Source: Gilvimarinus japonicus (lineage in GTDB: Bacteria; Pseudomonadota; Gammaproteobacteria; Pseudomonadales; Cellvibrionaceae). Taken from it: a stretch of 64,000 nt of DNA. The notes beneath the pieces were generated by a model that saw only the letters and a program-made list of their open reading frames with translations, was not told the DNA's origin and did no database searches. Made by a program: the position numbers and the translations under genes. The stretch covers positions 1,674,001 to 1,738,000 of the forward strand of contig NZ_AP031500.1 of the NCBI RefSeq assembly GCF_042847215.1, read 5' to 3'. Below, piece by piece: positions 9,141 to 16,188 of the stretch (positions are counted from its first letter, which is position 1; the number at the start of each line of letters is the position of its first letter).

Positions 9141-9887
9141 CTACTCCAGGTCAAGCTCTGTTTCTGCTGCCAGTGGTGGCAGGCGATCAAACGCCTCAAT
9201 AAGGTTTTGGTTCCAGCTGCGAGTCAGCGAGCGCAGGTACTCATCGTCTTCTTCAAAGCGCATGCGCTCTAAGGCAAAGCTGTCGACGGGGTAAATGCCC
9301 AAATCTATCGGTGGCCCCACGGTTAAGTTACTGCGCATGGTCGAATCCATCGACACCAGCGCGCAGCGCCCGGCGATTTCCAGCGAGGTGGCGGCCGTGA
9401 GAATCCGGTCCAGAATGGGTTTGCCGTACTTACTCTCGCCAATTTGTAGGTAAGGCGTGTCTTTAGAGGTGGTGATATGGTTGCCTTGAGGGTACACCAT
9501 CGCCAGGCGGGGCTTGTCGTCGCGTATTTGTCCGCCAATAATAAACGACGCCTCAAAGCTGGCCCCGGCATTGGGGCCATCAGGGCTGGCGTGGCGGTCT
9601 TGCTCTTGCCGGCTTATCTCACCTAAATAACTCGCCGCCTCGCTAAGATCGGGCATGGTTTTCAGGCTGTTGGGGGCATTATCCCGCAAATCGCGCTTTA
9701 CCTGGGAGATCACCGCCTGGGTGGTGGCGAGGTTGCCAGCGGATAAAATCACAAACTGACGCTCACCGGGCACCTGAAAATGGTACATTTTGCCGTAGGT
9801 GCTAACCTGATCAACGCCAGCATTGGTGCGCGAGTCGGAGCAAAAAACAAGGCCGGCATCGGTGGTAATGGCAACGCAATAGGTCAT
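9141..9887 (-). CDS. Anbu-type proteasome-like peptidase
   Basis: Member of the Anbu (ancestral beta subunit) branch of Ntn hydrolases, 248 residues. The protein starts MTYCVAITTDAGLVFCSDSR; after Met removal Thr2 would be the N-terminal nucleophile, and the SDSR and LSAGN motifs match the proteasome beta-type fold. Anbu proteins form open helical assemblies, and clear proteolytic activity has been hard to demonstrate. It is convergent with the zinc-peptidase gene, 31 nt away, so all Anbu-associated genes are together but on two transcripts. ATG start at 9887. Confidence 0.9.
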   Translation of the reverse strand: MTYCVAITTDAGLVFCSDSRTNAGVDQVSTYGKMYHFQVPGERQFVILSAGNLATTQAVISQVKRDLRDNAPNSLKTMPDLSEAASYLGEISRQEQDRHASPDGPNAGASFEASFIIGGQIRDDKPRLAMVYPQGNHITTSKDTPYLQIGESKYGKPILDRILTAATSLEIAGRCALVSMDSTMRSNLTVGPPIDLGIYPVDSFALERMRFEEDDEYLRSLTRSWNQNLIEAFDRLPPLAAETELDLE

Positions 9888-10060
9888 AAAACAGGTAACC
9901 GTGAGGAGTATTAAGGCCGCCTAGATTAAGTTGAGTTCAGCATAGCGTCAAGGCCGTTTATGCCGCAATCTTGTCTTGAGGTTGGCGCATCTTTCCGTAT
10001 TCGGTTTTTCGTGACCTCCAGGCTGGATGATACAATGGCCCTTTTTAAGGGTGTACCCGT

Positions 10061-11668
10061 ATGTTGGCGTTAACAGAGCTCACGTTTGATAACCGATTTG
10101 TGCGCGAGCTGCCGGGCGATGGGTCCGGTGATAACACACCACGTCAGGTTTATGGAGCCTGCTACTCGTACGTTACTCCCAAAATCACCACCAGCGCGCA
10201 GTTACTCTCGTCCTCCCCCGAGGTGGCCGAGCTTATTGGCCTAGATCCGGCTGCCGCCAGCGGCGAAACCTTTACCCGCGTGTTTAGCGGCAACCAGCTG
10301 CTGTCGGGTATGCAAAGCTACGCTATGTGCTATGGCGGTCATCAGTTTGGCAATTGGGCCGGGCAGTTGGGCGATGGGCGGGCGATTAACCTAGGCGAGG
10401 TGGCCCATAAAGCTCAGCACTGGACGTTGCAGCTAAAAGGCTCTGGCCCCACACCTTACTCGCGCCACGCCGATGGTTTGGCGGTATTGCGCTCATCAGT
10501 ACGCGAGTATTTATGCAGCGAGGCCATGCATCATTTGGGTGTGCCCACCACGCGGGCGCTAAGTTTAAGCCTAACGGGCGATCAGGTGCTGCGGGATATG
10601 TTTTACGACGGCCACCCCGAGTACGAACCGGGCGCCGTGGTGTGCCGCGTGGCTCGCTCGTTTGTGCGCTTTGGCTCGTTTGAGATTTTTGCCAGCCGTG
10701 GCGAGCACGAGCTGCTAAAGCAGTTAGCCGACTTTACCCTTAAAGCCGACTTTCCCGAGCTGCTGGCCGGCCGCGAGTCCAGCCCGGAGGTTTACGTCGA
10801 ATGGTTTGCCGAGGTGGCCGCCCGCACCGCCCGCACCATTGCCCATTGGATGCGGGTGGGCTTTGTGCACGGCGTGATGAACACCGATAACCTATCCATT
10901 ATTGGCGACACCATCGACTACGGCCCCTACGGCTGGCTTGAGGGTTACGACCCCGAGTGGACGCCCAACACCACCGATGCGCAGCACAAACGCTACGGCT
11001 ATGGTGCGCAGCCTAATATCGGCCTGTGGAATTTAGTGCGTTTGGCCAATGCCATTTACCCGTTAGTGGGCGAGGCTAAGCCTTTAGAAGAGGCGCTTAA
11101 GGTGTATGGCGAGACCTTCGCTCAATGCCGCGCCGCGGATATGGCAGCTAAGTTGGGCTTTGCAGCTTACAAGAACAGCGACGGCGAGCTAATCGAGTCG
11201 CTATTAGAGCTGCTAACCCAAACCGAAACCGACATGACGATCTTTTTTCGCCAGTTGGCGCAGGTGGACATAAGCCTGCAGGCCGACCAGTTGAGCGAGG
11301 CCGAACAGTTGGCGCCGTTAATGGCTGCCTATTACCAAGCGCCTTCGCACAAAGTGATTACCGCTACTTGCGAGTGGTTGAGTGCTTACCGTAAACGTAG
11401 CCAGCAGAGCTTACAGGACAGTGGCGAGAGCAATGCCGACCGCCAGCGCCGCATGAATGCGGTAAACCCTAAGTATGTATTGCGTAACTATTTATCGCAG
11501 CAAGTGACGGAGCGGGTTGAGCAGGGCGAGCTTGGCGCGGTGGATGAGTTACTGGAGGTGTTGCGTCATCCTTATGATGAGCAGCCGGAGTTTGAGCGGT
11601 TTGCGCAAAAAAGGCCGGAGTGGGCTAGGGCGAAGCCAGGGTGTTCGACTTTGTCTTGTAGTTCTTGA
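10061..11668 (+). CDS. selO: Protein adenylyltransferase SelO (YdiU)
   Basis: Pseudokinase-fold enzyme that transfers AMP from ATP to Ser, Thr or Tyr of target proteins, linked to redox homeostasis. Family blocks are intact: MCYGGHQFGNWAGQLGDGRA, LKGSGPTPYSRHADG, VREYL, and the active-site segment HGVMNTDNLSI followed by DYGPYGW. The 535-residue length is usual. It ends in CSTLSCSS; eukaryotic homologues have selenocysteine in the equivalent C-terminal motif, here cysteine. It borders the accessory region: the first structured repeat copy begins about 30 nt after its stop. Confidence 0.93.
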   Translation: MLALTELTFDNRFVRELPGDGSGDNTPRQVYGACYSYVTPKITTSAQLLSSSPEVAELIGLDPAAASGETFTRVFSGNQLLSGMQSYAMCYGGHQFGNWAGQLGDGRAINLGEVAHKAQHWTLQLKGSGPTPYSRHADGLAVLRSSVREYLCSEAMHHLGVPTTRALSLSLTGDQVLRDMFYDGHPEYEPGAVVCRVARSFVRFGSFEIFASRGEHELLKQLADFTLKADFPELLAGRESSPEVYVEWFAEVAARTARTIAHWMRVGFVHGVMNTDNLSIIGDTIDYGPYGWLEGYDPEWTPNTTDAQHKRYGYGAQPNIGLWNLVRLANAIYPLVGEAKPLEEALKVYGETFAQCRAADMAAKLGFAAYKNSDGELIESLLELLTQTETDMTIFFRQLAQVDISLQADQLSEAEQLAPLMAAYYQAPSHKVITATCEWLSAYRKRSQQSLQDSGESNADRQRRMNAVNPKYVLRNYLSQQVTERVEQGELGAVDELLEVLRHPYDEQPEFERFAQKRPEWARAKPGCSTLSCSS

Positions 11669-11697
11669 GGTCGTGTGCTGATGGCAGCAGAGGCAAA

Positions 11698-12054
11698 GTT
11701 ATTTCGTTTAGGTGGTGAGGTTAAACGACTTACTTCTGTGCGGCCTTCAGTTTGCTTGCCCTCAGTCGCCGGGCGGGCGAGTCCCTTTTTGTAATGCGAC
11801 GAAAAAGGGACGAAAAAGCGCACCCCGGCATCTCAGCCCTGCGGGTGCCCTCGCTCCGGCCAATTTTAGAGGGCCGTCTCGACAGGCCGTCCATGGCCTG
11901 ACGAGGCTTGCGTGAGCGTCCTGCTCACTTACCCCCTAAAATAGGCCTGCGCTCGGCTGGTCGCAGGGGACCGCCAAGCGGCACTTCGTAGCTGGCTTGG
12001 GTTGGGGGTTGCACTTACCGCTATGGCGTAATGTTCTGCGTTAAACATAAGCTC
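11698..12054 (+). repeat. Structured dispersed repeat, copy 1
   Basis: Noncoding repeat of about 355 bp filling most of the selO-yoeB gap. It is homologous to copy 2 (12969-13350) from GAGGTTAAACGACTT to TAAACATAAGC. Conserved blocks include CAGTCGCCGGGCGGGCGAG, CACCCCGGCATC and CTTCGTAGCTGG. Predicted pairing: hairpin I 11781-11811; outer stem 11858-11869 with 11936-11947; hairpin II 11876-11888 with 11895-11907; hairpin III 11912-11917 with 11923-11928; closing CCCTGC/GCAGGG at 11837 and 11963. Stem sequences differ from copy 2 while pairing is kept. Short ORFs read through it are artefacts. The remainder of the gap, to 12206, shows nothing I recognise. Confidence 0.85.
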
Positions 12055-12206
12055 CATGCCCACTTCTCCCGTATAAAGAGTGGCTAGAAACTTCACGTCT
12101 TCTCTTTTATCAGTAGTATGAGCGATTTGTTAAGCTAATTTCTTCTGAAATAGATTGTCGTGGGGCGGGGCTTGCCAAGTGAATTAGCGGTCAGGGCAGC
12201 GCAAAA

Positions 12207-12476
12207 TTAATGATCATCGTAATGTCCGCCAATCGCAAAAATATAAATAGAATTTTCATCAAATTTATAAATGAGACGATCTTTCTGAGAAATCCGTCTT
12301 GACCAAAACCCTGTGAGGTTGTGTCGAAGTTGCTCGGGTTTTCCTATGCCGCGACTTGGGTCGTTTCGAAGCATTTCTTTTAAATGCTGGCATAGGGCTT
12401 TGTGCAGCTTTTTGTCTTTTTGACGAAGTGCTTCGTAGGTCTCCCAGCTTTTACCCTCAAATACCAGTGATCTCAT
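12207..12476 (-). CDS. yoeB: YoeB-family toxin (Txe/YoeB mRNA interferase)
   Basis: Toxin of a type II toxin-antitoxin pair, 89 residues. YoeB is a RelE-fold ribosome-dependent endoribonuclease that cuts mRNA in the A site. The signature KPEQLRHNLTGFWSRRIS followed by DRLIYKF matches E. coli YoeB (KPEPLKHNLSGFWSRRI), including the catalytic arginine region; the C-terminus GGHYDDH has the tyrosine and histidine of the active site, though shifted from the usual C-terminal HY. It overlaps the antitoxin gene by 20 nt and is translated after it. Confidence 0.92.
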   Translation of the reverse strand: MRSLVFEGKSWETYEALRQKDKKLHKALCQHLKEMLRNDPSRGIGKPEQLRHNLTGFWSRRISQKDRLIYKFDENSIYIFAIGGHYDDH

Positions 12477-12729
12477 TTAATTCCTCGCTGGTAGGGGTAT
12501 AGCCGGTTTTACTGTTGTGAGTGGCCAATGAATCAGCGATTTGTTTCATTAGGCTGCTGTTCTGTAAAACATAGAGGGTTTCCTGTTCACGCTCCCAGTC
12601 ATCGGCGCTCATTATCACAAATGCTTCGCCAGCTCTGCGGGTTACCTTCAGCGGGGTATGGTTTGTAACCACTTGTTCTACAAAGGTTTTTAGCTTATCT
12701 CTAAACTGGTTTACGCTTACAGTATCCAT
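12457..12729 (-). CDS. yefM: YefM/Phd-family antitoxin
   Basis: Antitoxin of 90 residues that neutralises YoeB and represses the operon. The N-terminal DNA-binding Phd fold appears as MDTVSVNQFRDKLKTFVEQV, then PLKVTRRAGEAFVIMSADDW; the C-terminal half is the toxin-binding tail. I chose ATG 12729, which has GGTGA just upstream; GTG 12738 and TTG 12741 are possible but overlap the operator. The overlap with yoeB is typical of this system. Confidence 0.9.
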   Translation of the reverse strand: MDTVSVNQFRDKLKTFVEQVVTNHTPLKVTRRAGEAFVIMSADDWEREQETLYVLQNSSLMKQIADSLATHNSKTGYTPTSEELNEITGI

Positions 12730-12743
12730 CTTTATCACCAAGT

Positions 12744-12760
12744 GTACGGAAGTGCCGTAC
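12744..12760 (-). promoter_or_regulatory. Candidate YefM operator
   Basis: Perfect inverted repeat GTACGG-AAGTG-CCGTAC directly upstream of yefM. YefM proteins bind palindromes with a TGTACA-type core overlapping their own promoter, so position and symmetry fit autoregulation. Assigned by analogy; the core here is GTACGG rather than TGTACA. Confidence 0.5.
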
Positions 12761-12866
12761 TATTGTAGTGGGTAAGCCCTAGTAAGGCAATTATTCCGCA
12801 GTCATTTGTTACGGCGCTGTGCAGGGCTGGGTTGTTCGCGTTGCTGGGTGGCTTTGTGGGGGTAGG

Positions 12867-12940
12867 GTGCCGTTAGCGCGGATTTGAGTTTATATGCCCG
12901 TGTCGTCAGGCGTGGCGAGTTGCTTTGATTCGTCATCCCG
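12867..12940 (+). repeat. Structured repeat, decayed 5' fragment
   Basis: About 70 bp resembling the 5' end of the repeat as seen in copy 3 (reverse complement of 21830-21898). Shared pieces are TGCCGTTAGCGCGG versus TGCCGCTAACGCGG, GCCCGTGTCGTCAGGCG versus GCCCGAGTCGCCGGGCG, and TGGCGAGTT. The rest of that copy is missing and copy 2 follows about 30 bp later, so the gap between yefM and the orphan gene holds two generations of the element. Confidence 0.6.
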
Positions 12941-12968
12941 TGCCTTTGGTTAAGCTGGTGGGGTAAGG

Positions 12969-13350
12969 TTACTTCGCTTTGTTGGCGAGGTTAAACGACT
13001 TGCTCTAGTTTAGTCTTCAGTTTGGTTGCCCTCAGTCGCCGGGCGGGCGAGTTACTTCTTGCGATGTGGCAAGAAGTAACCAATGCTGCTCCTGCGCATC
13101 CTTACACGTCAAAGCCACCCCGGCATCTTAGCCCTGCGGGTTCCCTCGCTCCGGCCGATTTTAGCGGGCCGCATCGACACGCCGTCCATGGCGTGGCGAT
13201 GCTTGCGCACGCTCCATGCGTGCTTACCCCCTAAAATCGGCCTACGCTCGGCTGGCTGCAGGGAATCGTAAAGCGGCACTTCGTAGCTGGTTTGGGCTGG
13301 CAGTTGTGCTTACCGCTATGGCGTATTATTCTGCGGTTAACATAAGCCCC
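12969..13350 (+). repeat. Structured dispersed repeat, copy 2
   Basis: About 380 bp, colinear with copy 1. Hairpin I is a perfect 12-bp stem, GTTACTTCTTGC (13051) with GCAAGAAGTAAC (13069). Outer stem: 13153-13164 with 13231-13242, now 12 pairs because the A-A mismatch of copy 1 has become G-C. Hairpin II: GCATCGACACGCC (13171) with GGCGTGGCGATGC (13190), same loop GTCCAT as copy 1. Hairpin III: GCACGC (13207) with GCGTGC (13218). P1 CCCTGC 13132 with GCAGGG 13258. The long ORF running into the downstream gene from 13216 starts inside this repeat and is not its true N-terminus. Confidence 0.85.
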
Positions 13351-13461
13351 AAACGTACACCTCGGACAAGGAACTGTCAGAAAATGCCGTTACTTCCTTT
13401 TCAATCAAAAGTATTCTGTCCGTTAAACTATGACAGCTTCAGAAAGTCCCTTTTTGGGAAG

Positions 13462-14562
13462 ATGCGAATAGTGAAGACGCGGTATTATTTGATTGGTGGT
13501 TTTTCAATTTTTTTTGTTTGTCTTTTTTTGTTTAATTATTCTTTTGTTTACAAAAAAAATATCTATATTCTCTTCCCTTTTGTAGGCGAGCAGCGCCAAG
13601 CGGTGTCTGTTGACTTGATCGTACAGATGGAAGGGAGGGCGTATGATGAGCCAATGAATGCTTTTCTTGAGGATAATGACGTCGCGCTCGGGATTAGAGA
13701 GTTTTTTAGGGCGATCGAAGCTCGAGATGTGCAGAGGTTGTCCACATATATTGATAATAAGGATTCAAAAAGAATTTTACGTGATTTTAATATGATGATC
13801 GATCATTGGTCTGTCATGCGTGACATCCGTGTTGAGTATGTTTTCCAGCGGGAACCATTTACTTATGTTTTACTTTCGTTCGAAGTTGGAGAGGAAACTA
13901 GGTTGGTATTTTACAGGTTTGGTGAATTGGATGGTTCAGTTTCGTACGAGCCTCGCGGAAATAAAACAATACTTGACTACTTTCTGGTCGACTGGGTCAG
14001 CTCTGTCTCACAAGGGGGGCACTCAGGGATTGTATCGTCTGGCTCTTACAAAGAACATTCTCTAACCTATTATGAATACTGGAAAAGCCTATTTCAGTAT
14101 AATTCGAGTGTTGAATATAAAGCGGAAGGTATCCGGCTTAAGTTTAATAGCTTTCCGTTAAAGCAAAAAAATATTCGGCCGGTGGCAGTTGAGCTAAATG
14201 CATTATTTGAAGGTTTTCTCTCCAGTATTGAAAGTCGAGACCCAGAGAAGCTTGCAAAACACGTTACCCGCGCCTCCTTTGAGAGGTTGGGCTTCTTGTT
14301 CGACGGGGCGCAGGAGGATATTCAACGGTTCAAAGAGAGCTTTGAGGGGGCGCAGTTGGTTTCTTATGTTTCCGCAGGTCCTTTGTATGTAATATTTGTT
14401 AAAACAAGTGACGGTTCATATATTCATCCAATATTTGCGCTATATGACGGTGACGGAATAAGACTGACGGGAGTTGCGTATACAAGAACCTCTTTTCAGG
14501 TTTTTCAGCAGCCTGAGATTTTGGAGTTTATGCGGAGTGAGTATATAGAGCAAAAAAAATAG
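13462..14562 (+). CDS. Membrane-anchored orphan protein, AT-rich
   Basis: I do not recognise a family. With ATG 13462 the product has 366 residues: a short basic start, one strong membrane segment (YYLIGGFSIFFVCLFLFNYSF) and a long soluble domain presumably outside the cytoplasm. Two halves look similar: REFFRAIEARDVQRLSTYI near residue 70 and EGFLSSIESRDPEKLAKHV near residue 250, each followed by a predicted helix-strand unit, suggesting an internal duplication. GTG 13471 has better GGGAAG spacing and may be the real start. Base composition is clearly more AT-rich than the neighbours, which suggests horizontal acquisition. Confidence 0.6.
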   Translation: MRIVKTRYYLIGGFSIFFVCLFLFNYSFVYKKNIYILFPFVGEQRQAVSVDLIVQMEGRAYDEPMNAFLEDNDVALGIREFFRAIEARDVQRLSTYIDNKDSKRILRDFNMMIDHWSVMRDIRVEYVFQREPFTYVLLSFEVGEETRLVFYRFGELDGSVSYEPRGNKTILDYFLVDWVSSVSQGGHSGIVSSGSYKEHSLTYYEYWKSLFQYNSSVEYKAEGIRLKFNSFPLKQKNIRPVAVELNALFEGFLSSIESRDPEKLAKHVTRASFERLGFLFDGAQEDIQRFKESFEGAQLVSYVSAGPLYVIFVKTSDGSYIHPIFALYDGDGIRLTGVAYTRTSFQVFQQPEILEFMRSEYIEQKK

Positions 14563-14619
14563 CGACATCACGCCGGTTAGCTATGAGTGCTAGAGCGCAG
14601 GAGATTAAGTGAAGATTAA

Positions 14620-14739
14620 GTGGGGTCAGATGAAACTTATGGCGTATTTAGTCTTGTTGTCGCTGCTGCATCAGAGGGTAAAAGTATAAACCAGTGGGTA
14701 GTTGAAGCTCTTACAGGTTCAATCGAACACAGGCCCTAA
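14620..14739 (+). pseudogene. Truncated HicB-like antitoxin remnant
   Basis: A short frame ends ASEGKSINQWVVEALTGSIEH, which resembles the C-terminal DNA-binding tail of HicB-family antitoxins (typically AAxxGKSLNQWVxEAL). Only about 30 residues are alike; the N-terminal HicB fold and any hicA toxin are absent nearby. The fragment begins next to TGGGGTCAGATG, a sequence resembling those often seen at transposon-scar junctions. It probably marks a deletion or insertion. The remaining spacer from 14563 holds nothing else I recognise. Confidence 0.45.
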
Positions 14740-14759
14740 TTAGTCGCGGGAGGCGGGGC

Positions 14760-15275
14760 GTGAGTCGTGCTGTTTCGTTTAGCGTTAAACAACCAAACGG
14801 AGAAACCGTGTTTTTTACTCAAAGTGCCGAAGATGCTCATTGCATCAATATGAAAGACCCCGACGAGCCGTTGGGGCGAGTCGCTCTGCGTTCGTTTGAG
14901 CTTGAGGGTGTGACTTGGCCTACTGCTGAGCATTATTTACAGGCTATGCGTTTTGAGCGCGAGGCTGACCGCGAGGCGGTTAGGCAGGCGCCAACATTGG
15001 AACGGGCGCGTAAGCTGGCAGGTGGTTGGTTTAAGAAAAAGCGCCCTAACTGGAAAGCCGAGCAGCCTGTATTGATGAGCCGCGCGCTTTACACTCAGTG
15101 TTTAACTTATCCCGAGATGGCGCAGGCGCTGTTGGGTACTGGCGATCAGGTGTTGTTGGAGGATAGCCAGTTTGATTATTACTGGGGTATTGGCCGCGAC
15201 CGGCGCGGTGACAATCATTATGGTCAGGTTTTGATGAATATCCGTGAGCGCTTGCGTCAGCGAGCCGCCGAGTAA
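14760..15275 (+). CDS. NADAR-family protein (YbiA-like)
   Basis: NADAR domain of 171 residues. Hallmarks are the N-terminal aromatic/acidic turn, WPTAEHYLQAMRF near residue 57, the basic helix ARKLAGGW, and the C-terminal YYWGIGRDRRGDNHYGQVLM. NADAR proteins are N-glycosidases: some act on riboflavin intermediates (YbiA) and others remove ADP-ribose from guanine in DNA as antidotes to DarT1-type toxins. No DarT gene is visible here. GTG 14760 is preceded by GGGAGG. It may derive from a defence or metabolite-repair setting; the substrate cannot be decided from the sequence. Confidence 0.85.
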   Translation: MSRAVSFSVKQPNGETVFFTQSAEDAHCINMKDPDEPLGRVALRSFELEGVTWPTAEHYLQAMRFEREADREAVRQAPTLERARKLAGGWFKKKRPNWKAEQPVLMSRALYTQCLTYPEMAQALLGTGDQVLLEDSQFDYYWGIGRDRRGDNHYGQVLMNIRERLRQRAAE

Positions 15276-15278
15276 GTT

Positions 15279-15896
15279 TTAGTCACTGATAATACTATTC
15301 AGCCAAATATCCAATAGCACGTCACCGTCGCGCAGTAAGTCTACGTCTTGGTTGTAGGGTTCTAGGTGCAGCTGTAATAGGCCTTTTAAATACGCCCAAA
15401 AGCTGGTGGCGAGTGCTTCGGGGTTGGTGTCGGTGGGCACTTTGCCTGCGGCGTGCAGTTGCTTAAATGCCGTTTTAAAGCTATCGCGCATTTGTTGGTG
15501 GCGGGATGCTAAAAAGCTTTGCAGTTCGCTGTCGTTTTCCAGTCGTTCTACCCCCAGTAAAATCATCCGCAACGCCTGCATGAGTGCGGCGTCGTTGAGG
15601 GTGGCCCCCAATTGAGATTTAATCAGCTGTTTAAATTCGCGCCCATTGCCACGGGTGTTATTCAGTGTTTTCACAATACTGGCGTGGGGGGCGGCGGCGT
15701 CTCGCTGCCACAGGGCCATAATTACCGCGTCTTTGTTGGCAAAGTGCCAGTAGAGTGCGCCCCGGGTAACGCCTGCGCGGCTGGCGATGTGGTTGAGGGT
15801 GGTCTCGTTAACGCCTTGGGTTTGAAACAGCCAAGCGGCGGCGTCTAGCAGCTGATTTAGGGTTTTTTGGGCGTCGGCTTTGGTTTTTCTGGCCAC
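15279..15896 (-). CDS. TetR-family repressor (AcrR/TtgR type)
   Basis: Transcriptional repressor of 205 residues. The N-terminal helix-turn-helix spans about residues 10-57 (TLNHIASRAGVTRGALYWHFANKDAV, given here with its key residues TRGALYWHF), very close to AcrR and TtgR. The C-terminal ligand domain has the helical pattern of multidrug-sensing TetR proteins. It is divergent from the RND pump genes, and an AcrR-like palindrome lies between them, so it likely represses the pump until a toxic ligand binds. GTG start at 15896. Confidence 0.92.
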   Translation of the reverse strand: MARKTKADAQKTLNQLLDAAAWLFQTQGVNETTLNHIASRAGVTRGALYWHFANKDAVIMALWQRDAAAPHASIVKTLNNTRGNGREFKQLIKSQLGATLNDAALMQALRMILLGVERLENDSELQSFLASRHQQMRDSFKTAFKQLHAAGKVPTDTNPEALATSFWAYLKGLLQLHLEPYNQDVDLLRDGDVLLDIWLNSIISD

Positions 15897-16017
15897 AATT
15901 ACTTTGCCTGCAGTGGATGGGTGAGGGCGCCGTTACTATATGTGCTCGCGGTAGGCGAATTTACCGAGTTTACGGCTATGGTTAAATTTGTGCGCTGAGC
16001 TATCTTTAAAGATTGTG

Positions 16018-16062
16018 TTGTCATTAACTTTTTGTATAATACAAACATACATGAATGTATGT
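16018..16062 (+). promoter_or_regulatory. RND pump promoter with AcrR-like operator
   Basis: TATAAT at 16035-16040 is followed by the palindrome ACATACAT-GA-ATGTATGT at 16045-16062. The half-sites match the E. coli AcrR operator (TACATACAT...ATGTATGTA) but with a shorter centre. A weak -35 (TTGTGT) lies 16 bp upstream of the -10. The palindrome covers the expected transcription start, so repressor binding would block the pump promoter. Confidence 0.75.
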
Positions 16063-16188
16063 AAATAGCGAGAAGCTGCTTTTTGGGTGAAATGATCTCT
16101 AGCGCGGAGCCCTCCGTATCTTAAGAGCTTGCAAGCGCTCGCGAGTCATATAGCCCGTTACACCTCACCACTTTTTTGGGAACCCGAA

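Noticed and set aside
11712..13271. Short ORFs containing PRHLSPAGALAP-like strings at 11.7 and 13.1 kb
   Set aside because: They are translations of the conserved linker of the structured repeat. Stems vary with compensation at RNA or DNA level, not by codon position.
13216..13461. N-terminal extension of the orphan gene from 13216
   Set aside because: It lies inside repeat copy 2, and the natural N-terminus with a membrane helix starts at 13462 or 13471.
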